Source of the DNA: Streptomyces sp. Ru71
GTDB lineage: Bacteria > Actinomycetota > Actinomycetes > Streptomycetales > Streptomycetaceae
NCBI RefSeq assembly: GCF_002920535.1
Contig: NZ_PQSS01000013.1
Span: 79,975 to 143,974 of the forward strand
Length of the DNA stretch: 64,000 nt
Direction of reading: 5' to 3'
Positions 7,593 through 15,835 of the stretch are shown piece by piece. The notes beneath the pieces are model-generated. The model ran no database searches. It was not told where the DNA came from and saw nothing but the letters and a program-made list of their open reading frames with translations. Every line of letters begins with the position of its first letter. The stretch's first letter is position 1. A program made the position numbers and the translations under genes.

Positions 7593-7841
7593 GCCACGGG
7601 AACAGTCCCTACTGGTCCGACCGCAAGGAGATGGGGCATTCCATTTAGGAATCGAGAAGGAAAGTTGCCTGGTGGGCAGGGGGCCAGCTCTCCCTACCGC
7701 GAGTATCGTGTGGAGCCGCCACCCGGCACTCCAGGGGCTGGCCCTCTTCGCGTGGTCCGCAACGATCAGACGGGTGAGACGTACGACACATGGACGCACT
7801 ATGGTGATTCCGGAGATCCGGCATTTGTTCAGGTTCGGTGA
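7593..7841 (+). pseudogene. severed C-terminal barnase-like RNase toxin domain
   Basis: About 82 codons in frame with the transposase relic encode a guanyl-specific ribonuclease fold: WGIPFRNREGKLPG, then YREYRVEPPPG, PLRVVRNDQTG and WTHYGDSGDPAFVQVR. The catalytic triad of barnase (Glu, Arg, His) maps to the Glu of YREYRV, the Arg of PLRVVRN and the His of WTHYG. In polymorphic toxin systems such a domain is the C-terminal tip of a long secreted protein; here that delivery part has been replaced by IS DNA. The barstar-like gene starts 6 bases after its stop, as expected for a toxin/immunity pair. With no start codon of its own, it is either silent or made as a transposase fusion. Confidence 0.7.
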
Positions 7842-7847
7842 TCGGGC

Positions 7848-8255
7848 ATGACGGGTTTTAAGTCAGGGCTTACGTGGGTCCGTGGTGATGAAATCTATTC
7901 TCTTGCGAGTAGTGTCGCCCGGCAGGGTTATTGCGTGTACTCCATGACCACTGCCGGTGGTACGGGTCGCGCGGCATTCTTCAACGCCGTTCGCGCGGTA
8001 CTTCCGTTGGATCCCCCGGTGGTAGGCTCGCAAAGCTTGGACGCGCTTTCTGATTCGCTCTGGGGCGGGATCTACTCAACCGATGACCAGAAACTGGCGA
8101 TCATTTGGGAAGACTCGTTGCATTTTTTCGAGGATTCTCCGGAGGGATTTGAGGACGCATGTTCGGTACTGGCTGAAGTCGCCGAGTCTCTAGCCGATGA
8201 GACGTTTACAGTCGGACGCCCAAAACAGGTTCGTGTCTTCGTTTCAAGAGAGTAG
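7848..8255 (+). CDS. barstar-family immunity protein for the adjacent RNase domain
   Basis: A 135-residue protein, ATG 7848, separated from the toxin stop by 6 bases. Its middle (SQSLDALSDSLWGGIY) matches the barstar helix-2 region that plugs the barnase active site, followed by the strand LAIIWEDS and a helix EGFEDACSVLAEVAESL. An N-terminal ~45-residue extension precedes the barstar fold. By family knowledge it binds and neutralises the cognate intracellular RNase. GC content is clearly lower than in neighbouring genes, suggesting acquisition with the toxin tail. The gene looks intact although the toxin lost its N-terminus. Confidence 0.72.
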   Translation: MTGFKSGLTWVRGDEIYSLASSVARQGYCVYSMTTAGGTGRAAFFNAVRAVLPLDPPVVGSQSLDALSDSLWGGIYSTDDQKLAIIWEDSLHFFEDSPEGFEDACSVLAEVAESLADETFTVGRPKQVRVFVSRE

Positions 8256-8368
8256 TTCTTGGTTGAACCCGAGCACAGCGCAGTTCCGATGGTGGCTCCT
8301 TCAACTGCATGTGATTGCTGGCCGCCGACCGATGTGATCCTCCCTGGAGGGTGACAGGCTGAGATCCT

Positions 8369-8398
8369 GTGGTGCGGGTTCTTCTTAGCCCGCACCAC
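8369..8398 (+). terminator. hairpin after the barstar-like gene
   Basis: GTGGTGCGGG pairs with CCCGCACCAC around a 10-base pyrimidine-rich loop, 114 bases past the gene stop and just before a second, stronger hairpin. Confidence 0.5.
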
Positions 8399-8423
8399 AC
8401 CTCAGCTTCTCCGTGCAATGAAT

Positions 8424-8463
8424 TTTGGAGCCCGGCCGGAAGTCCTTCCGGCCGGGCTCCAAA
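8424..8463 (+). terminator. strong hairpin terminator
   Basis: An 18-bp perfect stem (8424-8441 with 8446-8463) around a GTCC tetraloop. With the preceding hairpin it probably ends transcription of the toxin/immunity pair. Confidence 0.72.
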
Positions 8464-8544
8464 TGGCACGTTTCGGCCCCGATGAGGACTGGTCGATCTC
8501 GCGGAGCTGGCGATCGGTAGGAAGACGGCGACGCTATTAGCTAC

Positions 8545-8856
8545 TTGACCGATCCTGACATGTTCGACTGGGTGACTGCGGATATCGGCGATCTTGAAAC
8601 TGTCGTGCAGGCCTTGGAGGCCGCGCGCGTCGGACACGGCTCCTGTGCAGTAATTTTCACCTTGGGGGATTCGGGTGTAGGTGGATCGTTTCTCGTGCAC
8701 TCCTTCGGTGAATCGGTGAGCCTTGAGCCGATAAGAAACACAGTTCTTCGCGGAGACGGAAGTGGCTTCGTGGACTTCGAATGGTATTTGTCCAGAGTTG
8801 TGCCCTGTCTTCGCGACGTAGGCGTTTCCGGCTTCACGGTGACTGACCTCCCGTAG
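8545..8856 (+). CDS. hypothetical protein, possible orphan immunity protein
   Basis: A small acidic protein of 98-103 residues. The start is unclear: TTG 8545 or ATG 8560, neither with a good ribosome site. The sequence (DWVTADIGDLETVVQALEAA, then SCAVIFTLGDSGVGGSFLVH) suggests a compact alpha/beta fold. GC content is low for this genome, as in the barstar-like gene upstream. Its place between a toxin relic and IS DNA is typical of immunity genes that outlive their toxins, but I do not recognise the family and the role is a guess from context. Confidence 0.45.
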   Translation: MTDPDMFDWVTADIGDLETVVQALEAARVGHGSCAVIFTLGDSGVGGSFLVHSFGESVSLEPIRNTVLRGDGSGFVDFEWYLSRVVPCLRDVGVSGFTVTDLP

Positions 8857-8903
8857 GTAATTTGCTGGCAAATGGGTTGTATGGTGTCAGGGTCTCGCCC
8901 GGA

Positions 8904-9013
8904 TTGTCTCTTAAATGATCGAATTGCCGAGTCGGTCAACTTTTTCTGGGGCTCTGCCCGCAGAGGGGACGTTGCAGAAGCGGCCAATACCGAGCATGGC
9001 GTGACGAACGTGC
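8904..9013 (-). mobile_element. relic of the second IS5-type element (one end only)
   Basis: ATTGTCTCTTAAATGATC at 8903-8920 matches the left end of the element at 3545 with three mismatches. On the minus strand, bases up to 9013 encode VRHAMLGIGRFCN, matching the C-terminal VHHAMLGIARLHN of that transposase. Everything else of the element is gone. Confidence 0.65.
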
Positions 9014-9031
9014 GATCTGAACTGGGAGCAG

Positions 9032-9279
9032 ATGAACCGCTTCGTCCGTGGTGTGTGGGCCGGGGCCATCCGCTATCACGCGGGCCGGTACTGGGTGTAC
9101 TTCAACACCCAGGCGGGGGCTTCTTCATGACGTCGGCCCCCTCGCCGTCCGGGCCGTGGCATCCGCTGACGGTGGTGTGGCGGACCTCCGGCTAGGAGAC
9201 CCATGCCCGTTCTGGGACGACGCCGGCCAGGGCTACCTGGTCACCAGCCACTACTCGGACAGCTACAAGATCAACATGT
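9032..9279 (+). pseudogene. fragment of a GH43-type glycosidase gene
   Basis: Three frames together give a family-43 glycoside hydrolase segment. RGVWAGAIRYHAGRYWVYF is followed by a shift to GGFFMTSAPSPSGPWHPLTV. Then comes a stop (TAG 9193-9195) and a further shift to GDPCPFWDDAGQGYLVTSHY. These match the first propeller blades of beta-xylosidase/arabinofuranosidase enzymes, where WxDPxxFxDDxG carries a catalytic Asp. Both ends are missing: the left side abuts an IS relic and the right ends near 9280. It cannot make an enzyme. Confidence 0.68.
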
Positions 9280-9392
9280 CAGGACCTGCCCTCTCCCGGC
9301 CCCGCCACCAGCGGATGACCGAAGGCTGGCGGCGACGCTGAGCATGGCATCGCGTTCATGAACATCCAACCCCTCACGGATACGCAAGCGAG

Positions 9393-9416
9393 CCCGGACC
9401 GATCAGTCGGTCCGGG
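9393..9416 (-). terminator. hairpin downstream of the NACHT gene
   Basis: CCCGGACCGA and TCGGTCCGGG form a perfect 10-bp stem with a TCAG loop, about 50 bases past the stop codon of the leftward NACHT gene. Confidence 0.6.
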
Positions 9417-9464
9417 TGTTACTGGGCGCTTGAGTTGGCCGTTTTAGCCGATCCGCCCGTGCGC

Positions 9465-11561
9465 CTAGGAGACGTCCCGGCGGGCCAGATGGCGTTGCAG
9501 GGTGAGGTGGCGGAATTGGTAGACGGTACCTACACGGCGCAGGACTCCCCGGCGTACGTGAGCGTCTGCCAGGAAGCGCATCAGACGCCATGGGAGACGC
9601 CGTTGGGCGGCCAGCAGCATGCGTGCCGTTGAGTATCGCCACCACATTGCACCGCCTGTGGCCAGAAAAGTACCGAAGGCCAGGCCGCACAGGACTCCAA
9701 GCTGCCAACGGGTACCGAGTCCGACGACGGAGCCGGCAGCGAGGGCGCCGGTGATCCACAGGCCGATGAACACCCGGCGGTCGACGGTCAGGAGATCATG
9801 CGGACTGAGCGCGGCGGAAGTTGTAGGGACGCCGGCGCTCAACCCGCCCGCGAGACCACCGACCAGGGCGGCACCCACCGCGGTCGTGACCGCGTTCCAC
9901 AGGCCGAACGGCAGGCCGAGTACCAGCCCAGCCACGAGCCCGGAGCCGGCTCCCACAACGACGAAGATGTTGGGCAGCCAGCCAATGCGGATGTTGGGCC
10001 CCGAGTGCTCGTGCACAGGGGTGAACAGGGCGCCTGCCGTGGCGCTGGCGCAGAGGAGGGCCACCACCAGGATGCCGCCGCCCAGCACCGGCCAGCCAAG
10101 GAGGAGACCGGCGAGCAGGCTGGTGAGCAGGCCGGCGAAACCGAGTGCGAGTATCAGACGGCGGGTCGGGAAGGACGCCGAAAGCTGCCACCAGGCGATG
10201 TGAGGACTGCCGGCCAGAGTGTCCTCCAAGTGACGGGCGAGGAAGGCCAGATATCGCTCGGCCTGCTCCAGACTCCAGGGGCAGGGGTGGGAGGGGTGGG
10301 GGCGGTAGGCAGCCGGAAGGAACGCGCGGAAAAGGTGATGTTCAACAGCGGCCCGGGAGGACCGGTCGATGTCGAGGAGGGCGTCGGGGTGGGGGATCTC
10401 AGCGGTTGATTCGCCCGGACGCGGGTTGTAGATGGTACGGGCCAGGAAGAGTCCGAGCGGGGTGCTCAGTGCCTGCGCCAGCGGCGAGCCGGGGTCGTCC
10501 TGCAGCGCGTTCGCTGTCCTGGACCAGCGGCCGGCGTTCCGGCCGGTTCCCTCCCCGGCGTCCCGGCTCAGGTAAGCGGTGGCCACGGCGGCGTTGAGGG
10601 GCTTGAGGACGATCCCGGCAACGCCGTTCAGCCGTACGACGGTGGCGTTCCGTGCCGGTGCGAGGGCCTGCCCGTATTCTGCGGTGCGGCTGGACAGAAC
10701 GAGTGGGTGCTGGGCAGGAAGCGCCTCGTTGAGCGACTGCAGGGCGTGGGGACGGACAGCACGGGGCAGCTCGTCCAGACCGTCGAAGAGAGGGATCACT
10801 AACCCGTTGTCGATCAAGGCGCGGGCCAGGGAGTCGTCCCGCAGCCCGGATCCCGCGCCGATGCCTGCGGCGGGGGATCCAAGCATCGGATACTCCCGGA
10901 TCAGCTGGTGGGTCATCCAGGCGCGCAGGTCCTGGCGCGTCGGGTCGAAGGTAGCCAAGGGGAACAGAAACGGCAGGGGGCCGCCTGGCTCGCGGTGAGC
11001 AGGGCTGAGCAACGCAAGCAGGAGCCGGATCAACAGCATCGTCTTGCCGGCGCCCGGCTCCCCAAGAACCACAAGTCTGCGTGTCGGGATGCGCTGGAGG
11101 AAGACCTCCTCGATGTCGTTCCCTGAGCCGTTGAGCCCCTCGGGGCCGTCGGCCCAGCGGCTGGGATCGTTCGACGGGCCGCCGGGGGCTTGCTCAGCAG
11201 CGGCGCGCAACAGGGCCCAGTCTTCCGCCGAGTCGGGATCGGCCGCCTCCCATGCAACGGGCAGCGGGTACGGATCGTTCAGTCGCCGGACCCGGGTCTC
11301 CGCCTCCCACTGGCGCCGCGCCGCTTCTGCCAGCATGTCAGCGGCTTCCCCGAGTGAGACACTGCCGGGTCCCGGTGTTCCCCACCGCAGCCGGAAGGCT
11401 GTAAACACCAGCGGCGGCAGGCCCAGCAGCGCGGTCACCACACCGATCACCTTGCCCACGGCGTCGACCCGGTCCACGCCCCAAGCCCACAGGACTCCGG
11501 TCACGGCCAGCAGCACCACCGCCACGTACAACCGACTCAGCCACCGCGTTCCCCCGCCCAT
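9465..11561 (-). CDS. membrane-anchored NACHT-domain NTPase
   Basis: A 698-residue protein. Two hydrophobic segments (residues ~11-30 and 37-58) anchor the N-terminus. A NACHT-type STAND module follows, with Walker A GEPGAGKT (~167-174), Walker B-like LVIPLFDGLDELP (~254-266) and a sensor-like VLSSRTAEY. The C-terminal third (from ~470) holds several more membrane helices (LILALGFAGLLTSLLAGLLL, GILVVALLCASATAGALF) instead of the usual LRR/TPR sensor, ending in a basic tail YQFRHLTLQRHLARR. NACHT proteins switch oligomeric state on ATP binding; bacterial members include anti-phage NLR-like proteins, but many Streptomyces members with this membrane layout have no known role. It is a single gene with a hairpin after it. 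Confidence 0.8.
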   Translation of the reverse strand: MGGGTRWLSRLYVAVVLLAVTGVLWAWGVDRVDAVGKVIGVVTALLGLPPLVFTAFRLRWGTPGPGSVSLGEAADMLAEAARRQWEAETRVRRLNDPYPLPVAWEAADPDSAEDWALLRAAAEQAPGGPSNDPSRWADGPEGLNGSGNDIEEVFLQRIPTRRLVVLGEPGAGKTMLLIRLLLALLSPAHREPGGPLPFLFPLATFDPTRQDLRAWMTHQLIREYPMLGSPAAGIGAGSGLRDDSLARALIDNGLVIPLFDGLDELPRAVRPHALQSLNEALPAQHPLVLSSRTAEYGQALAPARNATVVRLNGVAGIVLKPLNAAVATAYLSRDAGEGTGRNAGRWSRTANALQDDPGSPLAQALSTPLGLFLARTIYNPRPGESTAEIPHPDALLDIDRSSRAAVEHHLFRAFLPAAYRPHPSHPCPWSLEQAERYLAFLARHLEDTLAGSPHIAWWQLSASFPTRRLILALGFAGLLTSLLAGLLLGWPVLGGGILVVALLCASATAGALFTPVHEHSGPNIRIGWLPNIFVVVGAGSGLVAGLVLGLPFGLWNAVTTAVGAALVGGLAGGLSAGVPTTSAALSPHDLLTVDRRVFIGLWITGALAAGSVVGLGTRWQLGVLCGLAFGTFLATGGAMWWRYSTARMLLAAQRRLPWRLMRFLADAHVRRGVLRRVGTVYQFRHLTLQRHLARRDVS

Positions 11562-11868
11562 GCCCCAGGTCCTTTACTCCGCGCCGTCCGGTCCCACTCG
11601 ATCTTGCCGCAGGGGGAAGGCTGGTAGTGAGAGACCTACCGGAGAGGCATACCTCTCGTCCAAGGAGCCTTCACAGGGTCGCCAAGGCGCCTGCTCCGCT
11701 CACGTCACGACCTCAGTTGTGAGGGTGACGAGGTACCTCGACACCTACGCCGAGCGTCACACCGAAGTCCTCGATCACCCAGCGCACAGCCCGCCAAGCA
11801 AAGCGCTCACTCGCCAACCGAAGCGCTCAGTCACACCGGGCTCGCGGGCTGCTCGGGGCGCGCGGCTG
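11562..11868. other. 307-bp intergenic region upstream of the NACHT gene
   Basis: No gene seen. It holds the likely NACHT promoter and a short imperfect tandem repeat near 11800-11840, where AAGCGCTCACTCGCCAACCG is followed by a second AAGCGCTCA. Confidence 0.4.
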
Positions 11869-12237
11869 CTACAGGTCGAACTCGAGGTGCTCGATGTCCG
11901 TGAAGCGGACCTCCTCCAGCTGGCCGGCACGGCGGCCGCCGTCCTGGAAGTACACCTCCCTGAGCGCTTCGGCCGCGATCTCCTGGAGCCGGGCGTCGCT
12001 GGCGCCGGCCTCCTGGGGCTCGAAGAGGCGTGCGGCGTAGACGGGCGGCAGGGCGACGGTCAGATGCCGGATGCGGTCCTCGTCCGTCGACTCGATCAGC
12101 GCGGTGTAGCCCAAGCGGGCCCGCGTGTCGATGACGATGCCGCCCGTGCTCGCCGCCCTGGCCTTGGCCCGGATCTGCGGCTGCCACCGCCTCTTCACCT
12201 CGCGCTCCAGGCGCGCGGTGAGATCGGGTCGGCCGAT
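11869..12237 (-). pseudogene. tpg: 5'-truncated Tpg-type telomere terminal protein gene
   Basis: About 122 codons remain of a gene normally near 185. Residues RPDLTARLEREVKRRWQPQI, then STGGIVIDTRARLGYTA, HLTVALPPVYAARLFEPQEA, and EALREVYFQDGGRRAG with FTDIEHLEF, follow the order of the Streptomyces terminal protein Tpg. Tpg is covalently attached to the 5' ends of linear chromosomes and plasmids and primes telomere patching. The N-terminal helix-turn-helix region is missing: homology stops at 12237, where a plus-strand regulator fragment begins. The gene is therefore probably inactive, but it marks this DNA as derived from a linear replicon end. Confidence 0.7.
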
Positions 12238-12329
12238 GCAGCGCGGTCATCAGCTCCCGGCCCGTCATCGCGGTCGATCCGCGCGGCGTCATCACCCGCG
12301 ACGCGTACACCCCGAGCAGCCGGGCGAGT

Positions 12330-12746
12330 TCCGTCGACGACAGCGCCGACGCCGCCCGCGCCCGAGTGGAGCAGTCCCACATCATCCGCCAGCCAGGCCA
12401 CCGGTTCGTCGTCGTCATCGAGGAGGCGGCCCCGCACTACCAGGTCTGCAACGCCGATGGGATGGCCGCCCAGCTCGGCCACCTGCCGACGGCCGGCGCC
12501 CTACCGCAGGTGTCCCTCGGTATCATCCCGAGCCGTACCGCCGAGCGCACGCAGTGGCCCCGGGAGACCTTCCACATCTACGACGACCAGCTCGTCTCGG
12601 TCGAACTCGTCTCGGCCCGGGTGCGAATCACCCAGCCCTCCGAAATCGCCCTCTACCTGCGTGTCTTCGAGGAGCTGCGCACCGTGGCCGTGTAGGGCGC
12701 GGACGCTCGCGCCCTGATCGTCCCCGCCATCGAGGCCCTGCACTTA
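12330..12746 (+). pseudogene. C-terminal fragment of a DUF5753 (Scr1-type) HTH regulator
   Basis: The frame encodes ARARVEQSHIIRQPGHRFVV, then LGHLPTAGALPQVSLGIIPS, FHIYDDQLVSVELVSARVRI and YLRVFEELRTVAV. This is the conserved ligand-binding-like DUF5753 half of Streptomyces Xre-type regulators. The N-terminal Xre helix-turn-helix is absent. A TAG at 12693-12695 interrupts the frame just before GADARALIVPAIEAL, which is the normal family ending (usually preceded by Tyr), so the gene has lost its start and gained a nonsense codon. It lies head-on against the Tpg fragment. Confidence 0.68.
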
Positions 12747-13225
12747 CCACCGTCAGCGGACGAGAGCCGGTCTGTTCAGCCTCGCAATGCGCCGCGATAC
12801 CCGCGTCCCGCGCCCTGCATCGTCCACGGGACCGCCACCCTCGCCTCGATCCGGCTCCGCCCATGATCAGCCGGACACCCTCCAACCGTGCGGCCCCCTC
12901 TTGGTTGGTTCTCAGCACAGGGGGCCGCACGGGAGCGCGGCGTCGAAGGGCGCCTATGCCTTCCATGATGACTGATGCCGTAGCGCCAAGGGGTGAAAGT
13001 GATGTATCCGCCCCAAAGTGCTGAATTTGCTGAGTTCTGGCTCCGTGATCAGGGTGGCGGGGGGTAGCGCACCGTGGCGCATCAGGCCATTGTTCCGTAA
13101 CTCCTTGATCACGTGGCGTGGCAAGCCAAGGTGGGGTCATTCTGGCGGTCCTTCCTGATGGCGCTTCAGCACCGCCTGCAGGAAGGGAAGTTACTGCCTA
13201 CCGTCATCACAGAAACCTTGAGCGC
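12747..13225. other. 479-bp region without a recognisable gene
   Basis: No convincing reading frame on either strand. It probably contains the promoter of the three-gene cassette that starts at 13226. GTGATCA (near 13047) and TTGATCAC (near 13107) form a loose inverted pair. Confidence 0.4.
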
Positions 13226-13456
13226 ATGTCGAAGAAGGTGGTGACCGCCGCCGTCCTGGCGGTGGTCCTCACATGGAGCACGGTCATGATCGTGCTGGGA
13301 CATGCGGCTGCGGCCGCGGTCCTACTGCCCTCCCTGGGCCTGCTCGTTCAGCAGATCGTCCAGGCCATCACGGCATACGACCGCCCTGGTCGCACCGCCG
13401 CTGACCCCATCGACGCCGCCCCCGCCGGACACGACGGCGAGGAGGCGGCACGGTGA
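13226..13456 (+). CDS. small membrane protein, first gene of a regulatory cassette
   Basis: A 76-residue protein starting at ATG 13226. It has two hydrophobic helices (VVTAAVLAVVLTWSTVMIVLG and AAAAAVLLPSLGLLVQQIV) and a charged, proline/alanine-rich cytoplasmic tail. Its stop overlaps the next gene's GTG by 4 bases, so the two are translationally coupled. No known family; it could anchor or sense for the HTH protein that follows. Confidence 0.6.
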   Translation: MSKKVVTAAVLAVVLTWSTVMIVLGHAAAAAVLLPSLGLLVQQIVQAITAYDRPGRTAADPIDAAPAGHDGEEAAR

Positions 13457-14337
13457 CGCACTCCCAAGAGGCACAACCCCCGCCAGTACCCACGGCCAGA
13501 CGTGGCCGGCCTCCAGCACCCATCTCCCCAGCCGCCGGCCCATCCCACCGCGCCTGGCTCGAACCCGTACGCAGTGTCCTGTTCGCCAGCGGCCTGACCC
13601 TCGACGACCTCGTCGACCGCTCCGGGTACTCCAAGACCCGCATCAGCGAACTCCTTCGGGGCAACGGCTACTACCCACCATGGGAGATCACCTTCAGCGT
13701 CACTCGCGCCCTGGGTCTGCCCACCCAGCCCCTGCGCCGACTGTGGACCGCAGCTGCCCGCGAAGCCCACAAGGACAACGACTGGATCCGCCGTTCCATA
13801 AAGCAGGTCGCCCACGACGGCGAAGCCCCGCCCCTGCCTTACCGGGCACTCACCGAGGACGTCCAGGACACCTACACCTCCTACGCGCGCGCCTTCCTCC
13901 TCACAGACCAACGCGCCCGGTGGGTGGTCGCCGAAGCCTTCGACATCCTCTGGCTGTACTGGAACCAGGCCGCCGCCAGCGCAAACGTCTACCGCTACAC
14001 CTGGCGCCTGTTCCGCTCCCGCGTCATGATCCGCGCCGCCCGCCACACCGACGGCCGTCCCGACCTGCGCGCCGCCGTCTTCTCCACCAGCGAGGTCCAC
14101 GACCACACCACAGACCCCGGCCACTTCGTCGGCCTGACCGAGCTCATCGACCTGTTCAGCGCCATCACCCGCCTGCCCACCGACCAGATGGACCTTGCCG
14201 TCCTGCGCTACCTGTGCGGAATGCCCGACGACCAGATCGCCCACACCCTCGGCATCACCCCCGCCCTCACCCACGCCGTCGACCACCACGCCCGCGCCAC
14301 CATCGAAACCATCATCAGCACCCCGAACCCGGAGTAA
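13453..14337 (+). CDS. HTH regulator with sigma-like C-terminal region
   Basis: A 294-residue protein from GTG 13453. A proline-rich N-terminus leads to an Xre-like helix-turn-helix (SGLTLDDLVDRSGYSKTRIS, residues ~38-58). The middle is helical. The C-terminus (LPTDQMDLAVLRYLCGMPDD, then QIAHTLGITPALTHAVDHHA) looks like sigma-70 region 4, which normally reads a -35 element. Similar Xre plus sigma-like proteins are common in Streptomyces next to an uncharacterised partner, as here with the gene at 14347. It is coupled to the small membrane protein upstream. The targets are unknown. Confidence 0.7.
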   Translation: MTHSQEAQPPPVPTARRGRPPAPISPAAGPSHRAWLEPVRSVLFASGLTLDDLVDRSGYSKTRISELLRGNGYYPPWEITFSVTRALGLPTQPLRRLWTAAAREAHKDNDWIRRSIKQVAHDGEAPPLPYRALTEDVQDTYTSYARAFLLTDQRARWVVAEAFDILWLYWNQAAASANVYRYTWRLFRSRVMIRAARHTDGRPDLRAAVFSTSEVHDHTTDPGHFVGLTELIDLFSAITRLPTDQMDLAVLRYLCGMPDDQIAHTLGITPALTHAVDHHARATIETIISTPNPE

Positions 14338-14346
14338 CCGCGCGCC

Positions 14347-15159
14347 ATGCCTGCCATCGACCAGCTCCTCGCCCGCGCCCGTCTCCACCCCCAGCCCAAC
14401 GTCCCCGACGACACCGTCCCCTACGAAGACACCCCCTACCCCACCGACCTGCCACCGGCCAGCCCCCGGCCCAGCACCACCGAACTCCCCGACCAGGCCG
14501 CAGCTGACCACCTACGTGCGCTGTGCGAGACAGCCATCGCCACCCTCACCCCGAACACACTGGACTTCCTCACCGACCAGATCCCCGACCTGCACTCAGC
14601 CTGGCTACTGGGCTGCGCCCTGCACGTCGCCGGCATCGAAGACGGCGCCCGATTCTGGTGGCAATACGCCGCAGGCGACGGCCACGCCCTGGCCTGCTAC
14701 TCCCTGTTCCTCTACCACCAAGCCCGCGCTGAACAGCACGCGGCGGACTTCTACCGCTGCCAGACCCAACTGGAGACCACCATCCACACCGACACGCTCA
14801 CGGTGGCCGGCACCTGCCCACCCCAGGAGATCCGCTTCGACGCCAGCCTCCCCACGCTCCTGCGCACCCTCAGCCGGCTCGCCACGGCTCCCGGAGCCAC
14901 TCCCCGGCGCCGCCGCCACCGCATCATCGCCCTGACAAACTACGTCGCGGAGACTGTCACCCGCCACTACAGGCGCCATCCCAACGTGGAGCTCCCCATC
15001 CCCGAGCCCCGCTTCGCCGACCGCGTCGAATGGCTCTTGACTGCCACACTGCCCTGGCCGAGACACACCAGGCCATCCCGCACCCCCGGACCAGCACTGC
15101 CTGCCAGGCGTACAGCACGCCCTCCCCATGACCCGGCAGCGGCGGCCACCAGGAAGTAG
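14347..15159 (+). CDS. partner protein of the HTH cassette (hypothetical)
   Basis: A 270-residue protein beginning 9 bases after the HTH gene. It has a disordered, proline-rich N-terminus, then a helical core with Trp-rich and TPR-like features (WLLGCALHVAGIEDGARFWW and ALACYSLFLYHQARAEQHAA). The C-terminal 35 residues are basic and proline-rich. No catalytic motif is visible. The same two- or three-gene arrangement recurs in Streptomyces, suggesting it binds or controls the sigma-like protein. The gene abuts truncated metabolic genes to the right, so the cassette probably inserted there. Confidence 0.6.
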   Translation: MPAIDQLLARARLHPQPNVPDDTVPYEDTPYPTDLPPASPRPSTTELPDQAAADHLRALCETAIATLTPNTLDFLTDQIPDLHSAWLLGCALHVAGIEDGARFWWQYAAGDGHALACYSLFLYHQARAEQHAADFYRCQTQLETTIHTDTLTVAGTCPPQEIRFDASLPTLLRTLSRLATAPGATPRRRRHRIIALTNYVAETVTRHYRRHPNVELPIPEPRFADRVEWLLTATLPWPRHTRPSRTPGPALPARRTARPPHDPAAAATRK

Positions 15160-15205
15160 TGGACATCCAGCCACGAGCCATGGTCTGCCGGGTGGCCACA
15201 GGATC

Positions 15206-15567
15206 GGAGGTTGGGGTTGGGCGTCGGGCGAGCCTTGGAAGGCGTCTTCGACTTCGCGCCAGGACCGGCCGTCGGCGTCCCCGTGCTCGGGCCCGTCGAG
15301 TCCGGGATCGGTGATTAGCGGCAAGTCGAGCGCTTCAGCGAGGATGGTGCCGGTCTCATGGACGCGTGGCCGGGTCCCAGCACGCACGGCGTCGAAGACC
15401 GACCCGCCGCCCTGTGCCTCTGCGGCGAGGTGGGCGGCCAACAGATGCGCCTGGTGGTGGCCGGTGCTGGTGAGTCCGGTGCAAGTTTTGGGGCCGCCGA
15501 CGCGTCCTTCGACGTTGCACCGGGCTTGGCTGTGGCGGGCAATGACCAGCCGCGCCGTGACAGTCAC
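15206..15567 (-). pseudogene. 3'-truncated histidine phosphatase family gene
   Basis: From GTG 15567 the frame reads LVIARHSQARCNVEGRVGG, then CTGLTSTGHHQAHLLAAHLA, DAVRAGTRPRVHETGTILAE and LDGPEHGDADGRSWREVEDA. This is the phosphoglycerate-mutase-like histidine phosphatase fold. The phosphorylated His is kept, but the usual RHG motif is RHS. The frame then turns into the antisense of the HTH partner gene near 15206, so about 80 residues with the second catalytic His are lost. It starts 10 bases after the GMC oxidoreductase fragment, as part of one former operon. Confidence 0.65.
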
Positions 15568-15577
15568 CGCGTTGCTC

Positions 15578-15835
15578 TCAGAGGGTGGCGGCGAGCTTGT
15601 CCGCCGTGTGCAGGGTGAGGGCGGCCAGGGTGAGGGTGGGGTTGGCGGTGCCAGCAGTGGGGAAGACCGCGGAGCCGACGACCCAGAGGTTGGAATGGGC
15701 GTGGGAGAGGCCGTCGGCGTTGACGACGGCGGTAGCTCGGTCGGCGCCCATGCGAGTGGTGCCCGTTGGGTGGCCTGCGCCGTTGTACTTGAGCGTCGGC
15801 TGCAGGGGGTCGATGTCCTCGGCGCCGGCGGTGTC
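15578..15835 (-). pseudogene. C-terminal fragment of a GMC oxidoreductase gene
   Basis: About 85 codons encode YNGAGHPTGTTRMGADRATA and LWVVGSAVFPTAGTANPTLT, the C-terminal GMC domain with the active-site His and the FAD-contacting segment. The first ~400 residues, including the Rossmann GxGxxG motif, are absent; homology begins near 15835 at no start codon. The remaining end is followed by the histidine phosphatase start, so the original gene order is intact at this side. Confidence 0.7.

Noticed and set aside
13348..14511. Valine/glycine-rich 387-codon minus-strand frame opposite the HTH gene
   Set aside because: Shadow of the plus-strand HTH regulator; no domain features.
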